The notes under the pieces are model-generated. The model searched no databases and had not been told where the DNA came from. It saw only the letters and a program-made list of their open reading frames with translations. The position numbers and the translations under genes are program-made. A DNA stretch of 64,000 bases from Sharpea azabuensis DSM 18934 (lineage in GTDB: Bacteria; Bacillota_I; Bacilli_A; Erysipelotrichales; Coprobacillaceae), in contig NZ_JNKU01000004.1 in NCBI RefSeq assembly GCF_000702165.1, positions 29,548-93,547 of the forward strand, in the 5' to 3' direction. This document shows positions 1-8,068 of this stretch, piece by piece; positions within the stretch are counted from its first letter, which is position 1, and each line of letters begins with the position of its first letter.

Positions 1-252
1 ACGCATATCATAGTCGTGTTTATTACTTTCAACCTGTCCTTCTACAAAACCAAACTCTGATTCAAATTGAATCAATTCTTTGATTTTATGCGTACGAAAG
101 CTTCTTGTTGTAGAAAGGAGGTAGATGGCTTCTAAAACATTTGTCTTACCCTGAGCATTATTACCAATCAAGATATTGATATGGGGATCAAAGATAAATG
201 TTTCTTGGTCATAGTTTCTGAAATGTTTAAGTTTCAGTTCATTTACTTGCAT
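1..252 (-). CDS. recF: DNA replication/repair protein RecF, N-terminal part (cut by window edge)
   Basis: RecF is an SMC-like ATPase that loads RecA at gaps behind the replication fork. Only the first 84 codons are in the window. The translation begins MQVNELKLKHFRNY, then the Walker A region INILIGNNAQGKTNVLEAIY at about residues 27-46, which is typical of RecF. The ATG at 252 lies inside the end of the S4 gene (10-base overlap), so the two are translationally coupled, as in many Firmicutes around dnaA/dnaN. The rest of the gene lies to the left of the window. Confidence 0.93.
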   Translation of the reverse strand, partial: MQVNELKLKHFRNYDQETFIFDPHINILIGNNAQGKTNVLEAIYLLSTTRSFRTHKIKELIQFESEFGFVEGQVESNKHDYDMR

Positions 253-455
253 GCAATACGATACGTTTCGCCATCATAACCAAATACATCACCATCATGA
301 AGCTTCTTACCACGGTGAGTATCAACTTCACCATTCACAGTGACTTCTCCTTCTTGAATGAGTGCCTTAGCCTCAAAGCCAGAAGAAGCAGCACCAGAAA
401 GCTTCATCGCTTGTCCTAATGTAATATATTCAGTTGATATTTCTAAATCTTTCAT
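243..455 (-). CDS. S4-domain RNA-binding protein (YaaA/RlbA type)
   Basis: A 70-residue protein that is almost entirely one S4 RNA-binding domain: YITLGQAMKLSGAASSGFEAKALIQ, then a beta turn GEVTVNGEVDTHRGKKLHDGD (about residues 10-57). Small S4 proteins of this kind sit between dnaN and recF in Bacillus and relatives, and are thought to act in ribosome biogenesis. The start at 455 is preceded by AAAGGAT. It overlaps recF by 10 bases. Here it is separated from dnaN by an unrelated gene and two terminators, so it must have its own promoter in 456-562, which I could not assign with confidence. Confidence 0.88.
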   Translation of the reverse strand: MKDLEISTEYITLGQAMKLSGAASSGFEAKALIQEGEVTVNGEVDTHRGKKLHDGDVFGYDGETYRIACK

Positions 456-562
456 GAAACTACACTATCCTTTCTCATACTCGCCCATTATAGCACAAAA
501 ATGCGTATTTTAGTACAGAAAAAGCATTCTATGAAAACCATATTCCACCATTACTTTACCCA

Positions 563-595
563 AAAAACGCTTAAAAAAGAAATTTAAGCGTTTTT
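563..595. terminator. Intrinsic terminator between the EEP phosphatase gene and the S4 gene
   Basis: A 13-bp perfect stem (AAAAACGCTTAAA / TTTAAGCGTTTTT) with a short A-rich loop. It has U-runs in both directions but can only end the minus-strand transcript of the phosphatase gene, since no plus-strand gene reads into it. It isolates the S4-recF pair from the genes upstream. Confidence 0.8.
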
Positions 596-614
596 CAAAC
601 ATTATTCTCATAAA

Positions 615-1613
615 TTAATAACTATATTCAACATATATAGCACAATGATCAGACTCTCCTAAATCCATCACTGAAACATTTTTCACTTTACTATCACTTG
701 GTATAAGTATGTGATCAATAGAAGAACGAATAAAACAAGGCATCTTGGTATGCCAAGTCCCCCTCTTCCAGAATGGTAAAACATTAAGGACATCTTTATG
801 TGTCTTAATAGTACTTAAGCTACTATGACGCATGGTTGCATTGAAATCACCAAGAATAATGGCATCAGGATACTTCTTAATCAATTTCTCACTGATCAAT
901 TGTAAATCATTCTGCCATTCATTTTTCAGCATGGCTAAAGGTGGTGCTGTATGCAAGGCAATTATTTCAGGAGCATGCTTACTCTTTAAATGAAGAGTAC
1001 CAAAGGTTGTACTATAGGTGAAGTTATCATCCATTTGATAGTTCAATGACTTTCTTGTGATGACTGTCACAGGTCCAATAGCACCATCCGCTGTTCCTAG
1101 GACTATCTTTGACATGAAAAGATCATAGTTATTGATGTTTATATTTGCCTGTTTCATCAATGTTTTTACAGCAGTGAAGTCAGCTTCATTCTGGGCATCA
1201 TATTGTCCATATTCACATAAGACTACAACATCATTACCTTTTAGCAGTTTATCTAAGCTCTTATATGTTAAGTGATTACCGACATTATAAGACACAATAC
1301 GTAATCCTTTTTGTGAAGTCGTCGTTTTAGATTCTTGAAAAGGCATTGATGTTACGCTAAGGAATATCATGAGTATGATGGCCATCATGATAAATCTCAT
1401 ATTCTTCTTATGCTTATAAGCATATATAGCACATACAAAGAGAATAGCGATATAAAGACAACCAAATAATAATGGAAATGCATAAATATAAGTAAATGGA
1501 AGTGTTGTTGTGAGTTTTTGATTAAATGGAGAAGAAGGAAAAAGGCTGTAAGGAAGAGCTATTAAGAGCGGGATAGTCATGAGTATAAGCATTAGTATGG
1601 ATTTCTTATGCAT
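615..1613 (-). CDS. Membrane-anchored endonuclease/exonuclease/phosphatase (EEP) family protein
   Basis: The first ~90 residues carry three hydrophobic segments. A DNase I-like fold follows, with the family motifs RIVSYNVGN (strand 1), CEYGQYD, GDFNAT (catalytic Asp/Asn) and a terminal ESDHCAIYVEY (catalytic Asp-His). The catalytic domain probably faces outside; the substrate (phosphodiester, lipid or nucleic acid) cannot be told. I start it at the ATG at 1613 (MHKKSILMLILMTIP), because GAGGT sits 8 bases upstream; an ATG at 1643 in the same frame lacks a Shine-Dalgarno. It lies between dnaN and the S4-recF pair with terminators on both sides, so it looks like an insertion into the ancestral dnaA-dnaN-recF order. 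Confidence 0.85.
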   Translation of the reverse strand: MHKKSILMLILMTIPLLIALPYSLFPSSPFNQKLTTTLPFTYIYAFPLLFGCLYIAILFVCAIYAYKHKKNMRFIMMAIILMIFLSVTSMPFQESKTTTSQKGLRIVSYNVGNHLTYKSLDKLLKGNDVVVLCEYGQYDAQNEADFTAVKTLMKQANININNYDLFMSKIVLGTADGAIGPVTVITRKSLNYQMDDNFTYSTTFGTLHLKSKHAPEIIALHTAPPLAMLKNEWQNDLQLISEKLIKKYPDAIILGDFNATMRHSSLSTIKTHKDVLNVLPFWKRGTWHTKMPCFIRSSIDHILIPSDSKVKNVSVMDLGESDHCAIYVEYSY

Positions 1614-1690
1614 CGTGTTTACCTCTTTTTTTGTAGTATCCATAGATTATCAAACGTAAAATCAATAGGCAATATGTCTTGGATAAATGC

Positions 1691-1721
1691 AAAAAAGAGA
1701 TCTTTTAAACAGACCTCTTTT
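1691..1721 (-). terminator. Terminator of the dnaA-dnaN transcript
   Basis: On the minus strand, AAAAGAGGTCT and AGATCTCTTTT pair (one mismatch) around a TTTAA-type loop, followed by T residues, 12 bases after the dnaN stop. Confidence 0.75.
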
Positions 1722-1732
1722 GGGAGAAACCT

Positions 1733-2836
1733 TTAATAAGTTCGTACAGGTAAAACTACCTGAATATTATCATCTTTTTCTAAGTCTTTGACAATGAATG
1801 GACGCATTGGTCCAGAGAATTCAAGTTTGACTTTATCAGAGTTAATTGATCTAATGGCATCCGATAAATATTTACCGGAGAATGAGATATTTAGAGGATC
1901 ACCTTTATAGAAAGCTTTAGGCAAATCTTCTTCTACAGAACCGACTTCCTGGCTATTAGATGTCATAAGAACTCGATCAGGATTCATTGTGAGGGTTACA
2001 AGATTCTTTGCTTCATCGGATAAAAGTGTTGTTCTATCGATTGCTCCAAGCAATGCTGTTGACAATACAGTCATTTCAAAATCATAGTAATCTGAAATAA
2101 GACGTGAAGTATCTGGGAATGTACCATCAATTAAACGTGAAAGAACCATATAATCATCAATAATAAATAATACTTTCTTGTCTTCTACATAAATATCCAC
2201 AGTTTCATCTTTTTCAATAATACGAGAAATTTCGACAAGAGATTTCTTTGGAATAATAATATTAAAAACTGTTTCTTCAGATAAAGGACTTGAAGCCTGG
2301 GCTAAACGATAAGAATCTGTCGCAATACATGTTAACTGATTGTTGGCAGCATGGAAATTAACCCCTGTCAATACAGGGCGTGTTTCATTTTCACTTGTCG
2401 CAAAGGAAGTTTCTTCAATAAGTCTTTTAAGAATAGCTGAATCTGCCTGAAGTAAAGTCCCCTTTTTCGCAAAATCAATTCTTGGATAATCAAAGGCTGG
2501 TGTTCCATTTAAATTGAATTGAGAGCTTCCTCCATCAATACGTGTTAAAGCACCATCTAAAATTTCAAAGCTAATTGTATCACTTGCGATTTTTCGCACA
2601 ATTTCCAAAATATATTTTGATGATAAAACAACAGAACCTGTTTCAATAATTTCAATATCATCAGTTACTTTTGTCTGTATAGAAATATCGCTGTCACTAC
2701 CAGTTAATACAAGACCATCAGTTTGTAAATCAAATTTGATACCTGTAAGTACAGGAAGTGGACTCTTTAATGAGACAGCTCTTGATACTCTAGACAGGGC
2801 ATTCAGTAAAACTGTTCGTTTGATATTAAATTTCAT
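1733..2836 (-). CDS. dnaN: DNA polymerase III subunit beta (sliding clamp)
   Basis: The ring-shaped processivity clamp that tethers the replicative polymerase to DNA. Length (367 residues) and sequence fit the family: N-terminal MKFNIKRTVLLNALSRVSRAVS, ...SPLPVLTGIKFDL, middle domain ETRPVLTGVNFH and ATDSYRLA, and the C-terminal PMRPFIVK...VLPVRTY that forms the partner-binding pocket. It lies downstream of dnaA across a 177-base gap carrying DnaA-box-like sites. A GGAGATTTGAA Shine-Dalgarno precedes the ATG. Confidence 0.97.
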   Translation of the reverse strand: MKFNIKRTVLLNALSRVSRAVSLKSPLPVLTGIKFDLQTDGLVLTGSDSDISIQTKVTDDIEIIETGSVVLSSKYILEIVRKIASDTISFEILDGALTRIDGGSSQFNLNGTPAFDYPRIDFAKKGTLLQADSAILKRLIEETSFATSENETRPVLTGVNFHAANNQLTCIATDSYRLAQASSPLSEETVFNIIIPKKSLVEISRIIEKDETVDIYVEDKKVLFIIDDYMVLSRLIDGTFPDTSRLISDYYDFEMTVLSTALLGAIDRTTLLSDEAKNLVTLTMNPDRVLMTSNSQEVGSVEEDLPKAFYKGDPLNISFSGKYLSDAIRSINSDKVKLEFSGPMRPFIVKDLEKDDNIQVVLPVRTY

Positions 2837-2894
2837 TTCAAATCTCCTTTTTTCTTTTTTATTTATTTCTCTATAACTTTAATAATCATAATAA

Positions 2895-3012
2895 TAGGGT
2901 GTGAATTATGTGCATAACTCAAAATATCATGATGAATAGAGAAGAAATACTGTGATTTATGGTGTGAATAAGTGGTGAATAACGGTGCGTAACTTAAAAA
3001 GTTATTCACAGT
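2895..3012. promoter_or_regulatory. DnaA-box cluster between dnaA and dnaN (second part of a bipartite oriC)
   Basis: Copies of the 9-mer TTATNCACA or close variants: TTATGCACA (2909-2917, minus), TTATTCACA (2963-2971, minus), TTATTCACC (2974-2982, minus), TTACGCACC (2984-2992, minus) and TTATTCACA (3002-3010, plus). Bacillus-type origins have one cluster before dnaA and one after it, with the unwinding element usually in this second region; the same layout is seen here. It also serves as the dnaA-dnaN intergenic leader. Confidence 0.75.
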
Positions 3013-3013
3013 T

Positions 3014-4354
3014 TTAAACAAGCTTACTTTTTATTTCCTCAACCGCTTTACGGTAATTAGGATCTTTTTTCATATTCTTTTCCACCTTATCGCAGGCTTT
3101 CATAACAGTTGAGTGATCACGACCACCAAATTCCTTCCCAATCTGGATATAAGAAATACTCTCAATAAGATTTCTTACTAAATACATGGCAATATGTCTT
3201 GCCACAATAAGATTGGATGTACGCGATTTAGAATTAATCTGCTGTACAGATAAATTATAGTACTCGGCAACCACTTTCTTAATCTTATCAACACTCAGTT
3301 CTTCATTTTTAGCAGTATTGATCGTTGTATGGTAGTCCTCTTTGAATGCTTCAAGAGCACATTCCATATTGATATGATCATATTCCTGACCTGTAACGAC
3401 TTTATAGAAGAATAAACGCTTTAAACTGCCTTCTAGTTCACGAACATCACGATTGAAGTGTGAGGCAATAAAATCGAGGACTTCTTCATCAATCGGATAG
3501 TCCACTTTCTCAATTTCAATCTTTTTACGTAAGATAGCTTTGGCAGTTTCAAATTCAGGCGTATCAATAGAAACAGTTAGTCCGTTGGTAAAACGTGAAA
3601 CGAGACGGTTTTCCATACCTTTAAGATCTTTTGGTGGTTTATCGGATGATATGACGATTTGTTTATTATCATTTTGTAACGCATTAAAGATATTAAAGAA
3701 CATCTCACTACTTGATTCTTTTGTTGCAATAAACTGAATGTCATCAATCAAAAGGACATCAACATTACGATAGCGAAAGTTGAAGTCATTGATTGTATGA
3801 TTTGATAAAGATGAAATATAGTCATTAACAAATTGTTCAGAAGTTGAATAAAGCACCTGTAAATGGGGCTTTTTTTCTTTAATATAATTCCCAATCGCAT
3901 TCAATAAGTGCGTTTTACCAAGTCCACTGTTCGAATAAATAAACAACGGACTATAGGCTGCACCTGGTTTCATTGCCACAGCAAGAGAGGCATTCTGGGC
4001 AATACGGTTGGAGTTCCCTACAACGAAGTTCGTGAATGTGAAATCCGGTCTTAAGTGATCTTCAAAATGCACTGGTGTATTGGTTGATGCATGTTGCTTT
4101 AAATAAGCCTCTTCACTCATGATTGTCAGCTTGATATGGCTATCGGTGATTTCATTGTAGATCTTTTCAAGTTCATCAGCATACTCACTGACGATAGGAA
4201 CATTAAATTCAGCTTCTATTGTTGCAATAAGCTCATGACTATTAACTTCCTGAGCCTTTAATAAGGTGATGATAGATTCAAAAATGACCTTATCTTCAAA
4301 GTTATGACCAAAGATATTGAGGGTTTTCTCCCAATTCGATTCTAATGTAGTCAT
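3014..4354 (-). CDS. dnaA: Chromosomal replication initiator protein DnaA
   Basis: AAA+ initiator that binds DnaA boxes and opens oriC. Domain I is at residues 1-75; domain III starts at PDFTFTNFVVGNSNR with Walker A IYSNSGLGKTHLLNAI and Walker B VDVLLIDDIQF; the C-terminal domain IV carries the DNA-binding signature GGRDHSTVMKACDKV. I start at the ATG at 4354 (MTTLESNWEKTL), which has AAGGTG just upstream and matches the usual DnaA N-terminus; the in-frame ATG at 4375 has no Shine-Dalgarno. The origin region lies directly upstream and can autoregulate it. Confidence 0.97.
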   Translation of the reverse strand: MTTLESNWEKTLNIFGHNFEDKVIFESIITLLKAQEVNSHELIATIEAEFNVPIVSEYADELEKIYNEITDSHIKLTIMSEEAYLKQHASTNTPVHFEDHLRPDFTFTNFVVGNSNRIAQNASLAVAMKPGAAYSPLFIYSNSGLGKTHLLNAIGNYIKEKKPHLQVLYSTSEQFVNDYISSLSNHTINDFNFRYRNVDVLLIDDIQFIATKESSSEMFFNIFNALQNDNKQIVISSDKPPKDLKGMENRLVSRFTNGLTVSIDTPEFETAKAILRKKIEIEKVDYPIDEEVLDFIASHFNRDVRELEGSLKRLFFYKVVTGQEYDHINMECALEAFKEDYHTTINTAKNEELSVDKIKKVVAEYYNLSVQQINSKSRTSNLIVARHIAMYLVRNLIESISYIQIGKEFGGRDHSTVMKACDKVEKNMKKDPNYRKAVEEIKSKLV

Positions 4355-4384
4355 AATGCACCTTACCTTTCCCATCTATTATAG

Positions 4385-4690
4385 AGTAATTGTGAATAAA
4401 ATTGAAGAATAAAAAAGTTATTCACAGCTTATTCACATAGTTATGCACAATTGAGAGGTATATATAGCAACATTTTCTCACTTATTCACAAGTTGTGCCT
4501 AAATATTCAATGTGCATAAGATAAAAATGCACTGTGCGTAACTTTTAAAAATTGTGGATAACTTTCTTATTCACACCCTTATGCACACCTCTCTATATAT
4601 AATAAGGATGGGAAAATGAGTTATTCACCATTGTGAATCACTTTATGCATATGTGCGTAAGTTGTGATTAAGCGGTGAATAAGTGCTTAG
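4385..4690. promoter_or_regulatory. Replication origin oriC, main DnaA-box cluster
   Basis: At least twelve DnaA-box-like 9-mers in 300 bases. TTATTCACA occurs at 4391-4399 (minus), 4418-4426, 4429-4437, 4482-4490 and 4567-4575. TTATGCACA occurs at 4441-4449, 4511-4519 (minus) and 4579-4587. TTACGCACA occurs at 4533-4541 and 4652-4660 (both minus). The single perfect consensus TTATCCACA is at 4553-4561 (minus), and TTATTCACC is at 4621-4629 and 4673-4681 (minus). The cluster lies between divergent dnaA and rpmH, the classical Firmicute origin position. Confidence 0.9.
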
Positions 4691-4715
4691 GATGGGGATT
4701 TTTAGGGATTTGAGG

Positions 4716-4744
4716 TTGACGAATAAATAATTCTTGAATATAAT
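4716..4744 (+). promoter_or_regulatory. Promoter of rpmH-rnpA
   Basis: TTGACG, 17-base spacer, TATAAT: near-consensus sigma-A promoter, 62 bases before the rpmH start. Confidence 0.85.
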
Positions 4745-4806
4745 GATGGAGCATATGTTAACGAAGTATAAAGCAATGAAAAAAGCAATCTAAAGGAGTG
4801 AATAAA

Positions 4807-4941
4807 ATGAAAAGAACATATCAGCCAAATAAAAGAAAAAGAGCTAAGACTCATGGCTTCAGAGCAAGAATGGCTACAGTTGGTGGCAGAAAAGTTATTG
4901 CAAGAAGAAGAAAAAGAGGAAGAAAAGCTTTAACTGTTTAA
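4807..4941 (+). CDS. rpmH: 50S ribosomal protein L34
   Basis: A 44-residue, very basic protein reading [20 protein letters not shown] at the start and [12 protein letters not shown] at the end, the full L34 length. AAAGGAG lies 9 bases upstream of the ATG. It sits at the universal Firmicute position between oriC and rnpA. It is the first gene of the transcript running away from the origin. Confidence 0.97.
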   Translation: MKRTYQPNKRKRAKTHGFRARMATVGGRKVIARRRKRGRKALTV

Positions 4942-4945
4942 AAAG

Positions 4946-4972
4946 AGTCCACTTTAATGTGGCTTTTTTTTC
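4946..4972 (+). terminator. Hairpin with U-run between rpmH and rnpA
   Basis: CCAC-TTTAAT-GTGG with flanking pairs, then eight T residues. It resembles a weak intrinsic terminator or attenuator just 12 bases before the rnpA start, and may set the L34 to RnpA ratio. Confidence 0.6.
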
Positions 4973-4983
4973 TAAAAAAAAGT

Positions 4984-5319
4984 ATGAAAAAGGCATATAG
5001 AGTTAAGAAAAACGAAGATTTTACGAAAATCATTCATCAACGCCAAAGTGTTGCCAATAAAGATTTTGTTCTCTATTACATGAAGAATGAGAGTCATTTA
5101 AGAGCTGGCATTTCTGTCAGTAAGAAGCTTGGACATGCGGTTGTTCGTAATAAGATTAAGCGTCAGGTAAGAATGATGGTTCATGAAGCATTTGATCATG
5201 AACTTGCTTGTGATTATGTCATTATTGTGCGACAGCATTATTTAACACAAGATTATGCGACAAATAAGCAGTCCCTGCTTTCTCTATATGAGAAAACAAA
5301 GAAAAGGATGGGTAAATAA
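4984..5319 (+). CDS. rnpA: Ribonuclease P protein component
   Basis: The basic cofactor of the RNase P ribozyme, which removes 5' leaders from tRNA precursors. It has 111 residues. The RNR-type motif GHAVVRNKIKRQVRMMVHEAF (about residues 51-71) and the N-terminal MKKAYRVKKNEDFTKIIHQ are diagnostic. I start at the ATG at 4984 because it matches the family N-terminus; an ATG upstream at 4957 would translate through the terminator hairpin. There is no recognisable Shine-Dalgarno before 4984, only an A-run, which is unusual. yidC starts 2 bases after its stop. Confidence 0.95.
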   Translation: MKKAYRVKKNEDFTKIIHQRQSVANKDFVLYYMKNESHLRAGISVSKKLGHAVVRNKIKRQVRMMVHEAFDHELACDYVIIVRQHYLTQDYATNKQSLLSLYEKTKKRMGK

Positions 5320-5320
5320 G

Positions 5321-6202
5321 ATGGTATTAGACAATCGTACAAAGAAATATCTTAAAGTCTTTGCATTGATCGCTTTTATGGTTGTTCTTGCAGGTTGTGC
5401 TAACAATCTTGATAAGTCAGGTAAACTAATTGCTGATAGAGCAATTACAGAGAGTACTAAGTGGTCTATTAATGCTGGATTTTTTGATTTCTTACTTGTA
5501 ATCCCTATTGCGAAGGGAATTCTATTTATTAATTCGTTAACAGGTAATGTATTATGGGGTGTCATTATTATGACAATTCTCATTAACTTGATTATTTTGC
5601 CAATCATGATTAAATCAACTGTTTCTACACAGAAGATGCAGCTTATTCAGCCAGAAATGGAAAAGATCCAGAATAAGTATCGTGGTATGAATGATCAGAC
5701 AAGTCAGTTACGTATGCAAAATGAAATCATGGCACTTTATAAAAAGAACAATGTGTCAATGTTTGGTTCATTCATCACATTTATTACTTTACCAATTATG
5801 TTTGCGATGTGGCAGGCAGTCCAGAGAGTACAAATTCTCTATTCTACAACAGTATTTGGAATGAACTTAGGTTTAACACCTATGTCTCAGATTACTAAAG
5901 GGCACTTTATTTATGTGATTCTTGTTGCGATTATGGGTCTTTCTCAGTTTGGTGCGATTGAAATCAACAACATCATGCTTAAGAGAAACAAGAACTATAA
6001 ACCTTCAAGTACACAGAATTCTATGAAGTCTATGAATATTGTCATGACTGTCATGATTATCTATTTTGGTTTAGTCATGCCTACAGCTATGTCATTCTAC
6101 TGGATTACGACAAATATCATCACTGTTTTAAGAACAGTTTATATCCAGATTCATTACATTGAAAAAGAACAGGCTGCTAAAGAAAAGAATGTTGTAAGAT
6201 AA
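5321..6202 (+). CDS. yidC: Membrane protein insertase YidC/OxaA, lipoprotein form
   Basis: Inserts proteins into the cytoplasmic membrane, alone or with Sec. It is a Gram-positive type with 293 residues: a signal sequence ending in the lipobox VVLAGC, then five predicted membrane segments beginning near GNVLWGVIIMTILINLIILP. The conserved loop KMQLIQPEMEKIQNKYRG follows. GGATGG precedes the ATG at 5321. It is followed 12 bases later by khpB, the usual rnpA-yidC-jag order. Confidence 0.95.
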   Translation: MVLDNRTKKYLKVFALIAFMVVLAGCANNLDKSGKLIADRAITESTKWSINAGFFDFLLVIPIAKGILFINSLTGNVLWGVIIMTILINLIILPIMIKSTVSTQKMQLIQPEMEKIQNKYRGMNDQTSQLRMQNEIMALYKKNNVSMFGSFITFITLPIMFAMWQAVQRVQILYSTTVFGMNLGLTPMSQITKGHFIYVILVAIMGLSQFGAIEINNIMLKRNKNYKPSSTQNSMKSMNIVMTVMIIYFGLVMPTAMSFYWITTNIITVLRTVYIQIHYIEKEQAAKEKNVVR

Positions 6203-6214
6203 GGTGGCGTGGAT

Positions 6215-6820
6215 ATGAAAAAAACTTTTGAAGCAAAAACAGAAGAAGAAGCTGTTGATTTAGCTTGCTTAGATTTAGGAATCACTTTAGAAGAATTACA
6301 TTATAAAGTCATTGAAGAAAAGAAAGGTCTTTTCTCAAAGAAAACTGTTATTGAATGCTTTGATAACCAGATGGTTGAAGAATATATGAGTGCTTATATC
6401 AGACGTATTCTTGAAGATATGGGCTTTACAGTCGAAACGGCAACATTCTTCCAGGATCAGCGTTATTACTGTAATATCGATACTGACAACAACTCTATTC
6501 TCATCGGTAAGGGCGGCGTGATTTTAAGAACTTTGAACTTTGTCACAAAGCATGCCGTACAAACAGAATTTGGTGAAAGATTAGAAATCTCTGTTGATAT
6601 CAATGGTTATAAAGAAGAACGTTTCAAGAAAGTTGCAGCTTTAGGCAAGCGTCTTGGCAAACAAGTACAGCGTACACATGTCGATGTCAAGCTTGATCCA
6701 ATGCCTGCTGATGAAAGAAAAGTCCTTCATTCAACGATTGCCCAGATGGATCATTTAAGAACAGAATCACAGGGCGAAGGTAAAGATCGATTCATTACGA
6801 TTTACTATGTCGAAGACTAA
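6215..6820 (+). CDS. khpB: RNA-binding protein KhpB/Jag (Jag-N, KH and R3H domains)
   Basis: Cytoplasmic RNA-binding protein that partners KhpA and affects cell division and elongation in related Gram-positives. It has a Jag-N domain (residues 1-50, MKKTFEAKTEEEAVDLACLD), a KH domain with the loop IGKGGVILRTLNF (about 92-104), and a C-terminal R3H motif (ADERKVLH). I chose the ATG at 6215, 7 bases after AAGGTGG, rather than the GTG two codons earlier. It ends the rpmH-rnpA-yidC-khpB group at a strong terminator. Confidence 0.93.
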   Translation: MKKTFEAKTEEEAVDLACLDLGITLEELHYKVIEEKKGLFSKKTVIECFDNQMVEEYMSAYIRRILEDMGFTVETATFFQDQRYYCNIDTDNNSILIGKGGVILRTLNFVTKHAVQTEFGERLEISVDINGYKEERFKKVAALGKRLGKQVQRTHVDVKLDPMPADERKVLHSTIAQMDHLRTESQGEGKDRFITIYYVED

Positions 6821-6843
6821 ACCTCTTATTCAAGAGGTTTTTC
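6820..6843 (+). terminator. Terminator after khpB
   Basis: AACCTCTT-ATTC-AAGAGGTT, then a T-run, starting at the khpB stop codon. Confidence 0.85.
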
Positions 6844-6845
6844 TT

Positions 6846-6874
6846 TTGCCTCAAAATCTCACTCTCGCTATAAT
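6846..6874 (+). promoter_or_regulatory. Promoter of the MFS-mnmE unit
   Basis: TTGCCT, 17 bases, TATAAT, directly after the khpB terminator; the MFS start codon follows 19 bases after the -10. Confidence 0.65.
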
Positions 6875-6892
6875 GGCATAAAGGAGATATTT

Positions 6893-8068
6893 ATGAAGAA
6901 GAAAATACCTTTTTTTCTATGTATGATATTATTTAATTTGGCGGCAAACTATGCCCATCCTGTCACCCCTACTCTATTTAAGATGTTGCAATTTCCTGCC
7001 AGCATGTTTGGTATATCATTTGCCTTGATGTCAGCAGGGATGTTTATCTCTTCGCCTTTCTGGGGTAAAATGACGGGGATGATCAATTCGAAAAGTGCCA
7101 TGGCTATTGGTGGGATTGGTTATGGGATTGCTCAGGCTTTCTTTGGCTTTGGACGCATACCATTCTTTATTGGGATTGCCAGACTTGTCGCTGGCTTGTC
7201 CTGTGGGGCATTCTTTGTCGGAGCTTTGACATATATTGCCAACATGTCGCTTGAAGATGAACGTGGCAGTTATCTCACTCTTAATGCAACGATTCAGACT
7301 GTTGCTGGGGCTATCGGTTATTTTGTCGGCGGGATGCTTGGTGAAATAAGTGTCTATCTTTCTTTTGTCATTCAAGTTATTCAATTGATTTTCACTGGCA
7401 TACTTGTCTATTTTGTCTTAGATGAGGATTTAGAAGAACATGATATGACTTTACCAGAAGTGCTTAAAGCTTCAAATCCCTTTAAAGCCTTTATTGATGG
7501 TCGTCTTTTTATGACCAAGTCTTTAGCTTTACTCTTTACTCTTTCAACACTCATCTTCTTAGGCTATACAGCTGTTGATCAGTCATTCAATTATTATCTG
7601 AAAGATGTTTTTCAGTTTACGAGTCGTTATAATGGTATGATTAAGGGAACGGTTGGTCTTGTTTCATTAATATTCAATATGACAATCTGTATTTATCTGA
7701 TGAAGAAAACAGATATTCGTAAAAGCAATATTGTGATCCTTTTCTTGGGCATGTTAAGTGTGAGTGCTTCATTAGTCATGAAGTCCCCTCTTCACTTCAT
7801 TATCGCCATTATGATTTTCTATGGCTTTTATGCCATCATGATCCCACTTACCCAAACACTTATTACCAATCAGGGAGAAAAAAAGACCCGTAATCAGGTC
7901 CTTGGTTTCTATCAAGCGACAAAGTCTCTTGGTATGATTTTAGGGGCTTATATTGCCGGAATGATTTATTCTATTAATGTGATGAATCCATTTATCTTAG
8001 GGGCAGTGACTTTTGCCTTAGCACTTATACTTTCAATGATATATTTAAGGAGGTCTATTCATGAATGA
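6893..8068 (+). CDS. Major facilitator superfamily transporter
   Basis: 391 residues, about 12 hydrophobic segments. The MFS loop between segments 2 and 3 is visible as FWGKMTGMINSKSAMAIGG, and the family pattern repeats in the second half. It is probably a drug or metabolite efflux carrier; the sequence does not show the substrate. AAAGGAGATATTT precedes the ATG. Its last 8 bases overlap mnmE, and the mnmE Shine-Dalgarno (AAGGAGG) lies inside it, so the two are co-translated. Confidence 0.88.
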   Translation: MKKKIPFFLCMILFNLAANYAHPVTPTLFKMLQFPASMFGISFALMSAGMFISSPFWGKMTGMINSKSAMAIGGIGYGIAQAFFGFGRIPFFIGIARLVAGLSCGAFFVGALTYIANMSLEDERGSYLTLNATIQTVAGAIGYFVGGMLGEISVYLSFVIQVIQLIFTGILVYFVLDEDLEEHDMTLPEVLKASNPFKAFIDGRLFMTKSLALLFTLSTLIFLGYTAVDQSFNYYLKDVFQFTSRYNGMIKGTVGLVSLIFNMTICIYLMKKTDIRKSNIVILFLGMLSVSASLVMKSPLHFIIAIMIFYGFYAIMIPLTQTLITNQGEKKTRNQVLGFYQATKSLGMILGAYIAGMIYSINVMNPFILGAVTFALALILSMIYLRRSIHE

